NCBI GenBank assembly: GCA_034211175.1
Contig: JAXHUH010000352.1
Location: forward strand, 1-64,000
DNA: 64,000 nucleotides
Reading direction: 5' to 3'
Source of the DNA: JAXHUH01 sp034211175
GTDB lineage: Bacteria > Actinomycetota > Acidimicrobiia > Acidimicrobiales > CAIXPF01
The notes under the pieces were generated by a model. That model worked only from the letters and a program-made list of their open reading frames with translations, was not told the DNA's origin and searched no databases. Every line of letters starts with the position of its first letter. The first letter of the stretch is position 1. Position numbers and translations under genes: made by a program. Shown in pieces: positions 32,068 through 40,288 of this stretch.

Positions 32068-32982
32068 ATGCTCACGGTCACGCTCAACCCGTCCCTCGAT
32101 CTGAGCGCATCGGTGCCGGTCGTCGAGCCCGAGCGCAAGCTGCGCTGCACCGAGCCCGTCGGCGAGGCCGGCGGCGGCGGGGTCAACGTCGCCCGGGTCG
32201 CGCTCCGCCTGGGCCGCGACGCCGTGGCGCTGTTCCCCTCCGGAGGGTCCAACGGCGCCGCGGTGGCCACCCTGCTCGCCGCCGAGGGCGTCAAGCTGCG
32301 CCTCGTCGACATCGACGGCAGCACGCGGTCGAGCCTGGCGGTGACCGACGCCTCGAACGGGCACCAGTACCGGTTCTCCATGCCCGGACCGACACTGAGC
32401 GATGCCGAGCGAGCCGAGATCGCGGTTGCGGTCGAGGCGGCGGCGGCCGACCAGAGCGTGGTCGTGATCAGCGGCTCGAACCCGCCCGGCACGCCCGAGG
32501 GCTACATCGCGGAGCTGATCGGACGCTGCGGCGACGCCCGGGTCGTGGTCGACACGTCGGGGCCGGCACTGGCCGAGGCGGCGGCCGCCGGGGTCGCGCT
32601 GGTGAAGCCCAACGTCAACGAGCTCGTCGCCTTCGCCGGCGAGGAGCTGCACGACCAGCACGCCTACGAGGCCGCCGGCCGCCAGTTGCTGGCGCTCGGG
32701 GCCACGGAGGCCGCGCTGATCTCGCTCGGTCCGGCCGGCGCCCTGCTCATCGAGCACGACGGGCCGGCGACGCGGATCCCGGCACCGAGCGTGCGGGTCG
32801 TGAGCACCGTCGGCGCCGGCGACTCGATGGTGGCCGGCGCCTCGACCGCGCTCGACACCGGCCAGTCGATGGTCGATGCCGCCCGCCTCGGGGTGGCGGC
32901 CGGCGCGGCCGCAGTGATCACGCCGGGCACGGAGCTGTGCCGCCCGGCCGACATCGAACGGCTCCTGCCACTCACCCGTTGA
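32068..32982 (+). CDS. pfkB: PfkB-family phosphofructokinase
   Basis: A 304-residue sugar kinase of the 1-phosphofructokinase/6-phosphofructokinase II (FruK/PfkB/LacC) group. It opens with the family-typical MLTVTLNPSLDLSASV, contains GEAGGGGVNVARVALRLG (substrate-binding glycine segment), KPNVNELVAF, and the catalytic/anion-hole motif STVGAGDSMVAG with Asp as base. FruK and PfkB cannot be separated with certainty. Close association with UspA genes recalls the dormancy regulon of mycobacteria, where a pfkB gene lies beside stress proteins. Confidence 0.88.
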   Translation: MLTVTLNPSLDLSASVPVVEPERKLRCTEPVGEAGGGGVNVARVALRLGRDAVALFPSGGSNGAAVATLLAAEGVKLRLVDIDGSTRSSLAVTDASNGHQYRFSMPGPTLSDAERAEIAVAVEAAAADQSVVVISGSNPPGTPEGYIAELIGRCGDARVVVDTSGPALAEAAAAGVALVKPNVNELVAFAGEELHDQHAYEAAGRQLLALGATEAALISLGPAGALLIEHDGPATRIPAPSVRVVSTVGAGDSMVAGASTALDTGQSMVDAARLGVAAGAAAVITPGTELCRPADIERLLPLTR

Positions 32983-33026
32983 TCGTCTGCTCGCCGACGA
33001 CCCGTCGGGCGGGGTTCGGCAGCTCG

Positions 33027-33338
33027 TCAGTCGTCGCCGTCGGCGAACGCGTAGTGCTGGGTGATGAGCATCTCGACGAGGTCCGGCTCGTGCTCGACCG
33101 TCTCGTCGGTCCGACGTCCGTCGTCCTCGTCCGAGAACCACCGGACCAGGACGCGCCGGTCGGTGTCGTCGAGGGCGCCGACGGACACATCGGCCCGGCC
33201 CGGGTCCACCATGGCCGACCCGACCTCGAACGGGCCCTCGTGCAGCGCCGCTGCCTCCGGGCCGTCGTCGAGGTCCTCGGCGGCGGCGTCGCCGTCCATC
33301 TGGTCGGCGTCGAGGAACATCCACTGGTCGACCGGCAT
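33027..33338 (-). CDS. Small acidic hypothetical protein
   Basis: A 103-residue protein, not recognised. ATG 33338 is fixed by a near-perfect Shine-Dalgarno sequence, AGGAGGTGA, 5 nt upstream. The sequence is rich in Asp/Glu (DADQMDGDAAAEDLDDGPEAAAL; VRWFSDEDDGRRTDETVEHEPDLVEML) and has no signal peptide or membrane segment. The strong ribosome-binding site argues for high expression. It may belong to the stress cluster around it. Confidence 0.6.
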   Translation of the reverse strand: MPVDQWMFLDADQMDGDAAAEDLDDGPEAAALHEGPFEVGSAMVDPGRADVSVGALDDTDRRVLVRWFSDEDDGRRTDETVEHEPDLVEMLITQHYAFADGDD

Positions 33339-33523
33339 CCCGATCACCTCCTGTGCCTGTACCCCGATGGAACCGGAACGGGCGGCCCCGGGCAAGAGTC
33401 CTCCGTCCCCTGGGCCCTACGTACCCCGATCCGGGGGACGCCTCAGCCGGGCCGAACCACTCCGGCCACCGGTCGCGCCCGAGCGTTCTCACCCATTCTC
33501 GCTCGCTCGGCTAGCCTCGGCCC

Positions 33524-33958
33524 ATGGCCCCGTTGCACGACGCCGCCGCCCTACGCCTCGGTCGACTCGACCAGCGCTACACCCGGAACCGCCGCGCGGT
33601 GGTGTCGGTGCTCAGCGACGCCGATGCACCGCTGACGATCCCCGAGATCCTCGGTGCGTCCCCCGGGCTCGCGCAGAGCTCGACGTACCGGAACCTCGCG
33701 GTGCTCGAGGAGGCCGGGGTGGTGCAGCGCATCGTCACCGGGGACGACCACGCCCGCTTCGAGCTCACCGAGGAGCTGACCGGCCACCACCACCATCACC
33801 TGGTGTGTGACGGCTGCGGCATCGTCGTCGACATCGCGCTGCCGGACGCGCTCGAGCACGAGCTCGAGAAGGCCGCGGTCAACGTGGCCTCGACCAGCGG
33901 CTTCGTGCTCGCCGAGCACCGCCTCGACCTCGTCGGGCGGTGCACCACCTGCAGCTGA
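33524..33958 (+). CDS. Fur-family metal-responsive regulator
   Basis: A 144-residue ferric-uptake-regulator family protein. The winged helix spans RYTRNRRAVVSVLSDADAPLTIPEIL ... SSTYRNLAVLEEAGVVQRI. The metal-binding half has HHHHHLVCDGCGIVVDI and a final CTTC, giving two CxxC pairs for a structural Zn site. Fur, Zur and Nur cannot be distinguished by eye. TAGCCT lies 6 nt before ATG 33524, so the transcript is probably leaderless. Confidence 0.9.
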   Translation: MAPLHDAAALRLGRLDQRYTRNRRAVVSVLSDADAPLTIPEILGASPGLAQSSTYRNLAVLEEAGVVQRIVTGDDHARFELTEELTGHHHHHLVCDGCGIVVDIALPDALEHELEKAAVNVASTSGFVLAEHRLDLVGRCTTCS

Positions 33959-34006
33959 GCCCGCCGGCCCACCGCGCTCGTGAGCGCGACGTCGGCGAGC
34001 GATCGC

Positions 34007-34105
34007 CTACTCGTCGTCCTCGTTGAAGATGACCACGAAGAAGAAGAAGATGGGCACGATCGCTGCGATCACGACCGAGATGATGGCGCCGGTGCTCAGG
34101 TCCAC
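34007..34105 (-). CDS. Very small single-span membrane protein
   Basis: A 32-residue peptide starting at GTG 34105 (VDLSTGAIISVVIAAIVP) with one Phe/Val-rich membrane segment and an acidic end, NEDDE. TACACT stands 6 nt before the GTG, matching the leaderless pattern of many genes here and deciding the start against a longer frame to 34189. It is too short for family assignment. The clean promoter-start spacing and membrane pattern are the evidence that it is real. Confidence 0.55.
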   Translation of the reverse strand: MDLSTGAIISVVIAAIVPIFFFFVVIFNEDDE

Positions 34106-34315
34106 GCCGGCAGTGTAGATCGCTCGACCGCACCCGTTCGACATCGACGGACGCGAGGTCGGCGCACCGGACCGACGGGGCCCGGCCATGCGCTGTTGAG
34201 AGTGTGCGGACCGGTACGCTACGTGACCGCCGTGGGGCCGACGTCGCTTCGTCGTATCACGCGCCGCCCCTGAGGTGTCCTCTGCGGGCGAGAACCGACC
34301 CCCAGGAGGACGCCG

Positions 34316-37015
34316 GTGTCACCACGTCGCGTCGCCGTTGCCGCCGTGCTCGCGGCGAGCCTGTCCATGCCGCTCCTCGGCGCACCCGCCGGCGCCGACG
34401 CCGGCGGGGCCACCGCCGACATCCCGTCGTGGCTGGTGCTCGATGCGTCATCGGGCGAGGCCTCGGGCACCTCGGCCAAGTCCGACGCCGCCGACCACGG
34501 TCGACGGGGCGTGGACGACCGGCCGCTCGCGCCCGCGGCGCTCGACGACGCGATCGCCGTGGACGAGGCCGAGCCCCCCGATCGCAGCGGCCGCAACGAC
34601 GAGGTCGCCGACGGCGAGCCCGTCGCCGGGGTCGGCACCGGCGAGGGCGACGCCGCACTGGGCCGCCTGCGCGGCCGGCTGGCACCGACGCCGCCGGTAC
34701 CCATCGGCGGTGAGTCCGTCGAGGACGACGGCGACATCGACGGCGCGAACCCGGCGTCGGTCCCGTTCGGCGAGACGCTGGCGTTTCTCGGACGTATCGG
34801 CGACGGCCCCTACGGCGACACCAGCGGCGACGCTGACCTCTACGCCATCGACCTCTACGCCGGCGACCGGCTGGTCGCCCGCACCGCGACCGACGGGCTG
34901 GCCGCGTCGGGGACCGAGGACCCGGTCGACGCCGTGCTCACGGTGTTCGACCCCGAGGGCGAGGTGCTCGCCACCGACGACGATACGGGCGGGGGCGGCG
35001 GACCAACCGCGACCGACGTGATCGACGTCGTCGTCGAGGAGGACGGCACCTACCACGTCGCGGTCACCGGGTGCTGTTTGCCCCTCGCCGACCCGTTCGA
35101 CTCCTCCAGCGTGATCGGCGTCGGCGACACCGGCCCGTACGTGCTGCTGATCGGCCTGAACCCGACCGACACCCGGATCGAGGGCGGCGAGTCGACCGAG
35201 GACGACGGCGCCATACCGCTCGCCAACGAGACCGGCCTCACCTCGGGCTCGCAGTCGACGTGGTCCGGCGAGATCGGCGACGGTCCCCACGGGGACACCA
35301 CCGGCGACTTCGATCACTACGCGCTCGGTGAGCTCGCCGCGGGCGAGACGATCCTGGTCGACGTCGAGGCGAACGGCACGCTGTCCGACCTCGACGCCAC
35401 GGCCGTGGTCTACGACGAGGACGGCCTGGAGGTCGCGTTCAACGACGACGACGCCGACGGCCTGGACCCGTACCTGGTGACCGAGGTCGACCACGCCAGC
35501 GCCTACTACGTCGCCATCGGCGGCTTCGGGAGCTTCCAGCTCGACCCGTTCGACGCCGCGAGCGGCGAGATGCCCGGCTCGACCGGCGCCTACGAGGTGA
35601 CCCTCGGGGTCGGGGTCACGCCCGGTGAGGTGAGCGGCGACATCGACACGTGGACCGTCGATCTCGAGGTCGGCGACGTGCTCAGCGTCGGTGTCGCCGG
35701 CACCGCGAGCCAGGTCGACCTGCGCGACCCCTCCGGTGCGCTGCGGATGTCCTCGGGCATGAACCCGTCGTTCCTCTACCCGCTCGACTCGCCGATGCGC
35801 CACCTCGGCCAGATCGGCATCGACCACGTCGCGGCCGTCGCCGGCCCGCACGCGCTCGTCCTCTCCGGCGGGGTCGGCGAGTACCGCGCCGAGGTGCGGG
35901 TGCGCCGCCCGGGGATGGAGGGCTCCGGGCCCCAGCGCATCTTCCTGGACTTCGACGGCGCGGTCGTGGACCTCCTGGCCGCGTTCGGGGGCTCACCCAA
36001 CGCCCACCTCTCGCCGTTCGAGGACTTCCTGTTCCGCTGGGGCCTCGAGCCCGACGACCTCGACGACGTGCTCGACGTCGTCGTCGCGACCGTCGACGAG
36101 AACCTCACCGGCGCCGGTGACGACCCCTCGGTGGTCGCCGCGCTCGCCGGGACCGAGGTCGAGCTGCTCGACAGCCGCACCGATCCCGACCCGTGGGGAG
36201 AGCCCGGCGTCAGCCGGGTGATCGTCGGCGGCGCCGTCCGGGAGGCGGGCATCGGCACGATCGGCATCGCCGAGTCGATCGATCCCGGGAACTTCGACGC
36301 CGAGGAGACGGCGCTGGTCCTGCTCGACGAGCTCAGCCTCTCGGGCGAGGGGACGCTCGGCGGGATCGAGATCGATCCGAGGAGCTCGCTGGTCGAGCTC
36401 ATCGGCGTCACCGTGGGCAACGTGATCAGCCACGAGATCGGCCACTTCGTCGGCAGCTGGCACACCGAGACGTTCAACAAGACCCCGTCGTTGATGGACG
36501 CCGGTGGCGACCTCCTCGGGCTCGCCGGGCTCGGCGACGACGGGATCTTCGGGACCTCCGACGACGTCGACGTCGACTTCGTCACCGACGAGTTCTTCGC
36601 CCCCGAGGGCTTCGCCGGTTACGAGGACACCGCGACCCGGACCCGCCAGGGCCTCTCCCCCACCTCGACGGCGACGCCCGACGGCGAACCGGACGGCGAC
36701 GTGCCGTCCGACGACCCGGACGGCCCGGACGGCGACGATCCCGACACCGACGATGCCGACACCGACGATCCGGACGTCGACGGCGACACTGACGATCCGG
36801 ACGTCGACGGCGACACTGACGATGCCGACGACCCGGGCACCGACGACGACATCGACGGCGGCAACGACGATGCCGACGACCCGGGCATCGGGGACGACAC
36901 CGACGACGACCAGGACATCCCCGACCTGCCGAACGACCCCGTCGCCCCCGACGACATCCCGACCACACCGCCGACCGACGACGTCCCGTCACCGGTCGAG
37001 GCGCTCACGTCCTGA
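34316..37015 (+). CDS. Secreted metzincin-type metalloprotease with PPC domains and Asp-rich tail
   Basis: An 899-residue secreted protein. A signal peptide (VAVAAVLAASLSMPLLGAPAGADA) is followed by two PPC-like beta domains (about 140-270 and 300-420). A protease region has the full zinc motif HExxHxxGxxH in SHEIGHFVGSWHT near residue 705. GFAGYEDTATRTRQGLSP ends the folded part. The last 120 residues are almost wholly Asp/Pro/Gly/Thr, with a 27-bp unit duplicated exactly at 36764-36790 and 36791-36817; this resembles thrombospondin-3-like calcium-binding tails. AGGAGG precedes GTG 34316. No sortase signal or membrane anchor is seen, so it is probably released. The substrate is unknown. Confidence 0.85.
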   Translation: MSPRRVAVAAVLAASLSMPLLGAPAGADAGGATADIPSWLVLDASSGEASGTSAKSDAADHGRRGVDDRPLAPAALDDAIAVDEAEPPDRSGRNDEVADGEPVAGVGTGEGDAALGRLRGRLAPTPPVPIGGESVEDDGDIDGANPASVPFGETLAFLGRIGDGPYGDTSGDADLYAIDLYAGDRLVARTATDGLAASGTEDPVDAVLTVFDPEGEVLATDDDTGGGGGPTATDVIDVVVEEDGTYHVAVTGCCLPLADPFDSSSVIGVGDTGPYVLLIGLNPTDTRIEGGESTEDDGAIPLANETGLTSGSQSTWSGEIGDGPHGDTTGDFDHYALGELAAGETILVDVEANGTLSDLDATAVVYDEDGLEVAFNDDDADGLDPYLVTEVDHASAYYVAIGGFGSFQLDPFDAASGEMPGSTGAYEVTLGVGVTPGEVSGDIDTWTVDLEVGDVLSVGVAGTASQVDLRDPSGALRMSSGMNPSFLYPLDSPMRHLGQIGIDHVAAVAGPHALVLSGGVGEYRAEVRVRRPGMEGSGPQRIFLDFDGAVVDLLAAFGGSPNAHLSPFEDFLFRWGLEPDDLDDVLDVVVATVDENLTGAGDDPSVVAALAGTEVELLDSRTDPDPWGEPGVSRVIVGGAVREAGIGTIGIAESIDPGNFDAEETALVLLDELSLSGEGTLGGIEIDPRSSLVELIGVTVGNVISHEIGHFVGSWHTETFNKTPSLMDAGGDLLGLAGLGDDGIFGTSDDVDVDFVTDEFFAPEGFAGYEDTATRTRQGLSPTSTATPDGEPDGDVPSDDPDGPDGDDPDTDDADTDDPDVDGDTDDPDVDGDTDDADDPGTDDDIDGGNDDADDPGIGDDTDDDQDIPDLPNDPVAPDDIPTTPPTDDVPSPVEALTS

Positions 37016-37021
37016 GCCCGC

Positions 37022-37049
37022 GCCCGCCGCGCCGATGAGCGCGGCGGGC
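37022..37049 (+). terminator. Perfect 11-bp hairpin after the metalloprotease gene
   Basis: GCCCGCCGCGC at 37022-37032 pairs with GCGCGGCGGGC at 37039-37049 over a 6-nt loop, starting 7 bp after the stop. No T-tract is present. It most likely terminates or protects the long mRNA. Confidence 0.65.
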
Positions 37050-37092
37050 CGTCGTCGTCGAATCGTGGACGACGACGCAGGAGGAACGGCCC

Positions 37093-37302
37093 GTGACCGC
37101 TGACGACACCAGCACCCTGCCACCGGGGCTCAGCGCCCCGGCCCGCCGTGCGCTCGCCGAGGCCGGCCTCGACGACCTCGATGCGGTGGCCCGCCACGGA
37201 CGCGGGCCGCTCGGCGGGCTCCACGGCATGGGACCGAAGGCGATCGCCACGCTCGAGTCGGCCATGTCCGACGCCGGGCTGCGATTCGCCGACGACGGCT
37301 GA
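37093..37302 (+). CDS. Small helix-hairpin-helix protein
   Basis: A 69-residue protein that is essentially one helix-hairpin-helix unit: LSAPARRALAEAGLDDLDAVARHG followed by LGGLHGMGPKAIATLESAMSDAGLRF. The arrangement resembles RNA polymerase alpha C-terminal or DNA-ligase HhH repeats, so it probably binds nucleic acid. AGGAGGAA precedes GTG 37093. It stands alone between a terminator hairpin and a convergent aldolase gene. Confidence 0.8.
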   Translation: MTADDTSTLPPGLSAPARRALAEAGLDDLDAVARHGRGPLGGLHGMGPKAIATLESAMSDAGLRFADDG

Positions 37303-37325
37303 GCGGGCCGGTCGCGGCCCGGCCG

Positions 37326-38087
37326 TCAGCTCTCGCCGCGCGACGCCGCCAGGTCGGCGCGCATGCCGGCGGTGGCCGCGCCCAGGTCGGACGCGACCGT
37401 GATCATCCGGAAGCCGGCGCCGTGCCACTTGGGGGCGAGCGCGGCGTCGGCGTGGATGCCGGCGACGACGCCCGCCTTCTCGCACTCGGTGAGGACCCGT
37501 CGCAGGGCATCGCCGTACACGTCGGCGTCGTGGTCACCCCGCGGCGGCAGCCCCAGCGTCAGCGACAGGTCGGAGGGCCCGACGTAGACGGCGTCGATGC
37601 CCGGGACCGCGAGGATCTCGTCGGCGCGCTCGACGCCCTCGCGGGTCTCGATCATCGGGATGCAGGCGACGGCGTCGTTCGCCTCGGTCCGGTAGGCGGT
37701 GCCGTAGAGCACGCCGGCGCCGAGCGGGCCGTAGCTGCGCGACCCCTGTGGCGTGTAGCGGCACGCCTCGACGGCCCGGGCGGCCTCCTCGGGGGTGTTG
37801 ACCATCGGGACCACCACGCCGAGCGCACCGGCGTCGAGCACCCGCCCGATGAGACCGGGCTCGTTGTCGGGTACGCGGACGATCGGCGTGGTCTCGGTGT
37901 CCGCGAGCGCCCGGATCATGCCGACCGCGCTGCGGTAGTCGGCGAGCCCGTGCTGGAGGTCGACGCACGCGTAGTCGTAGCCGGCCGACGCCGCAGCATC
38001 AGCCAACCACGGCTCGTTCAGCAGCAACCAGATGCCGTATGCCGTCTCACCACGCCGCCAACGCTGCTTCAGTCGTCCCAGCTCCAC
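37326..38087 (-). CDS. HpcH/HpaI-family aldolase
   Basis: A 253-residue class II (metal-dependent) aldolase of the 2,4-dihydroxyhept-2-enedioate/2-keto-3-deoxy-rhamnonate aldolase family. Conserved blocks are YDYACVDLQHG (with the general-base region), PIVRVPDNEP, ALGVVVPMVNTPEEA, CIPMIETREGVE (metal-binding Glu) and IDAVYVGPSDLSLTLG (second acidic ligand). It splits a 2-keto-3-deoxy acid to pyruvate plus an aldehyde. GTG 38087 has TACGCT 7 nt upstream, the leaderless pattern. Substrate is undetermined. Confidence 0.9.
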   Translation of the reverse strand: MELGRLKQRWRRGETAYGIWLLLNEPWLADAAASAGYDYACVDLQHGLADYRSAVGMIRALADTETTPIVRVPDNEPGLIGRVLDAGALGVVVPMVNTPEEAARAVEACRYTPQGSRSYGPLGAGVLYGTAYRTEANDAVACIPMIETREGVERADEILAVPGIDAVYVGPSDLSLTLGLPPRGDHDADVYGDALRRVLTECEKAGVVAGIHADAALAPKWHGAGFRMITVASDLGAATAGMRADLAASRGES

Positions 38088-38206
38088 GGCGCGGAGCGTA
38101 GGCCACGACGACCTGCCACCGCCCGGTACCCGGGTCGCGGGCACGCCGTCGTGGCCGCTCGATCGGGCCTCGGCGATCCGGGCCGCGTCGGCCCGGACCC
38201 GCCGGG

Positions 38207-39073
38207 TCAGACCTTGTCGACCGAGTTCTTCAGGATCTTGTCGGTGAGCCGCTTCTTGTCCTCGTCGAACAGCGGCCACAGCACGTCGGCCAGGCCGCCG
38301 ATGCCGCAGGTGAAGCCGGAGAGGGCGCCGGCGACCAGGTAGCGGATGAACGCACCGGCCGGGCCGAGCGGCTGACCCGACTCGTTGACCAGCTTGATGC
38401 CCTGCGACTTCTTGCCGATCGACTGGCCGGTGTTGCCCTGGAGGATGATCATGTTCCAGATGCCCACACCGATGTAGGCGACGAACGCGACCAGGGACAC
38501 GAGCAGCCCGAGCACGTCGACGATGGCGCCGAGGATGGCCGAGAGGATCATCCCGACGATCGCCACGCCGATGATGATGCCGATGTCGATCAGGTAGGCC
38601 ACGACGCGGCTGCCGTACTCGGCCGCCTGACCGTTGCCCGCCGGCGCGCCGTAGCCGCCGTCAGGGGTCGGCACGCCGCCGAACTGCTGGGGAGCGCCGT
38701 ACTGCTGCGACGGCTGCTGCTGGGGCGGCTGCGGCTGCTGGGGAGCGCCGTAGCCACCGGGTGCCTGCGGGGCGCCCCAACCCTGCTGGGGCGGCTGCTG
38801 CTGGGGCGGCTGCGGCTGCTGGGGAGCGCCGTAACCGCCGCCCGGGGCCTGCGGCGGCTGCTGCTGGCCACCGCCCCACGACGGGGCCTGCGGCGGCTGG
38901 CCGTAGGGGTCGTTGGGGTCCTGCGACGCAGCCCACGTGGGCCGGGCCGGTTGCTGCTGGTGGGGATCGCCCCATGCCGGGGGCTGCTGCGGCTGGCGCG
39001 GCTGCTCACCCCATGCCGGCGGACGGCCCCACTCCTGGTCACCGCCGTGCCCGTACGAACCCTGGTCGCTCAT
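38207..39073 (-). CDS. RDD-family membrane protein with Gln/Pro-rich N-terminus
   Basis: A 288-residue protein. Residues 1-145 are low-complexity Gln/Pro/Gly (QPPQAPGGGYGAPQQPQPP), encoded partly by two identical 41-bp tracts at 38712-38752 and 38793-38833. The RDD domain follows: YGSRVVAYLIDIGIIIGVAIVGMIL and two further membrane segments, then GNTGQSIGKKSQGIKLVNESGQPLG, the diagnostic RDD loop. RDD proteins have been tied to transport and osmotic tolerance in some bacteria. The disordered cytoplasmic tail may recruit partners. Confidence 0.9.
   Translation of the reverse strand: MSDQGSYGHGGDQEWGRPPAWGEQPRQPQQPPAWGDPHQQQPARPTWAASQDPNDPYGQPPQAPSWGGGQQQPPQAPGGGYGAPQQPQPPQQQPPQQGWGAPQAPGGYGAPQQPQPPQQQPSQQYGAPQQFGGVPTPDGGYGAPAGNGQAAEYGSRVVAYLIDIGIIIGVAIVGMILSAILGAIVDVLGLLVSLVAFVAYIGVGIWNMIILQGNTGQSIGKKSQGIKLVNESGQPLGPAGAFIRYLVAGALSGFTCGIGGLADVLWPLFDEDKKRLTDKILKNSVDKV
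38712..38833. repeat. Direct 41-bp repeat inside the RDD gene
   Basis: Identical 41-bp tracts occupy 38712-38752 and 38793-38833, both encoding a Gln/Pro-rich unit. The 81-bp period is a multiple of three, so copy-number change would keep the frame. Confidence 0.7.
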
Positions 39074-39263
39074 CTGCTCTTCCTTCGCCGCCCAGACAGG
39101 GACGCGAGCAGGCTACGCGCGTGAACCGCGTATTCCGTACGTCTGAGACCACATCGTCGCACGTCAGCATGCCTTCGCAACGCGATGTTCATCGCCCCGG
39201 CACTGGCCCGGACACCACGGACGCCCAGCGTGGCGGACGTTCAGGGGCCCGCGTGGACCGCCG

Positions 39264-40049
39264 TCAGGCGCCGAGGGTGAGCGATGTCATCGACAACGAG
39301 CCGAGCGCGCAGCCGCCGACCAACACCTTCGCCGGCTCCGGGTCCTCGGCGACGAGACCCGCGAAGTAGACGGCCGGCGCGTAGTGGTCGAACGTGGGCA
39401 CCGCGTTGGCGAACTCCGGCCGTGACGGCGTCTCGAGGATGGCCGAGGGGTCGCCGCCCGTGAGGAGCTCGACGACGTGGGCGTCGAACGACTGCGCCCA
39501 GTCGTAGCCGGCGTCGGGGCGGCGCATGTCCAGCATCCCGAGGTGGTGGACGATGTTGCCCGACCCGATCACGGCGATGCCCTCGGAGCGCAGCCCGTGG
39601 AGCGCCCGCCCGAGCTCGAAGTGGTACGGCAAGGGCTTCGAGCCGTCGATCGAGAGCTGGATCACCGGGATGTCGGCGTCGGGGACCATGTGGCACAGGA
39701 CCGACCAGGTTCCGTGATCGAGCCCCCAGCTGTCGGCGTCGAGGCCGACCCAGTGCGGCTGGAGCGCCTCGGCGATGTGCGACGCCAGCTCCGGGTCACC
39801 CGGCGCCGGGTAGCGCATGTCGAACAGCTGCTGGGGGAACCCGAAGAAGTCGTGGATCGTGCGGGGCCGGGCCATCGACGTCACCGCGGTCGCGTTGATG
39901 TACCAGTGCGCGGACACGACGAGCAGCGCCCTGGCGCCCTCGAGCGCACCGCCGAACGACGCCCACGCCTCGGTCCAGCGGTTCCGCTCCAGCGCGTTCA
40001 TCGGGGTCCCGTGACCGATGAACGCCGCCGGCGCCAACGTTTGTGCCAT
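39264..40049 (-). CDS. ygiD: LigB-type extradiol ring-cleavage dioxygenase (4,5-DOPA dioxygenase-like)
   Basis: A 261-residue class III extradiol dioxygenase of the YgiD/DODA group. The metal-ligand histidines appear in AAFIGHGTPMNAL, VVSAHWYINATAVTSM, WGLDHGTWSVLCHM and FDHYAPAVYF. IGSGNIVHHLGML is also conserved. E. coli YgiD acts on DOPA in vitro, but natural substrates are uncertain. GGGAGG precedes ATG 40049. Confidence 0.9.
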   Translation of the reverse strand: MAQTLAPAAFIGHGTPMNALERNRWTEAWASFGGALEGARALLVVSAHWYINATAVTSMARPRTIHDFFGFPQQLFDMRYPAPGDPELASHIAEALQPHWVGLDADSWGLDHGTWSVLCHMVPDADIPVIQLSIDGSKPLPYHFELGRALHGLRSEGIAVIGSGNIVHHLGMLDMRRPDAGYDWAQSFDAHVVELLTGGDPSAILETPSRPEFANAVPTFDHYAPAVYFAGLVAEDPEPAKVLVGGCALGSLSMTSLTLGA

Positions 40050-40288
40050 CCGACCTCCCTGGTGACCGCACCTCGCGGTGCCCTCGCCGCACCATCGTCG
40101 CAGCCCGCCGGACGCTGCGGGGACCGGGACCGTGCCGCACGCACGGCGACCCGTGACCGACGAACCACGCGGCGGCCCCGACGCGCCCGACGCGGCGAAC
40201 GGCCCGGTCGTCACCACGAGCGGTGAGTTGCGGGGCCACCGCGCCGCCGCTGTCCGGGGAGGGTCCCGGAGGGCGCTAGCTTCCGGCC

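Noticed and set aside
39074..39263. Small gene between the RDD and dioxygenase genes
   Set aside because: No frame with a start, ribosome-binding site and sensible composition; it holds only the RDD promoter region.
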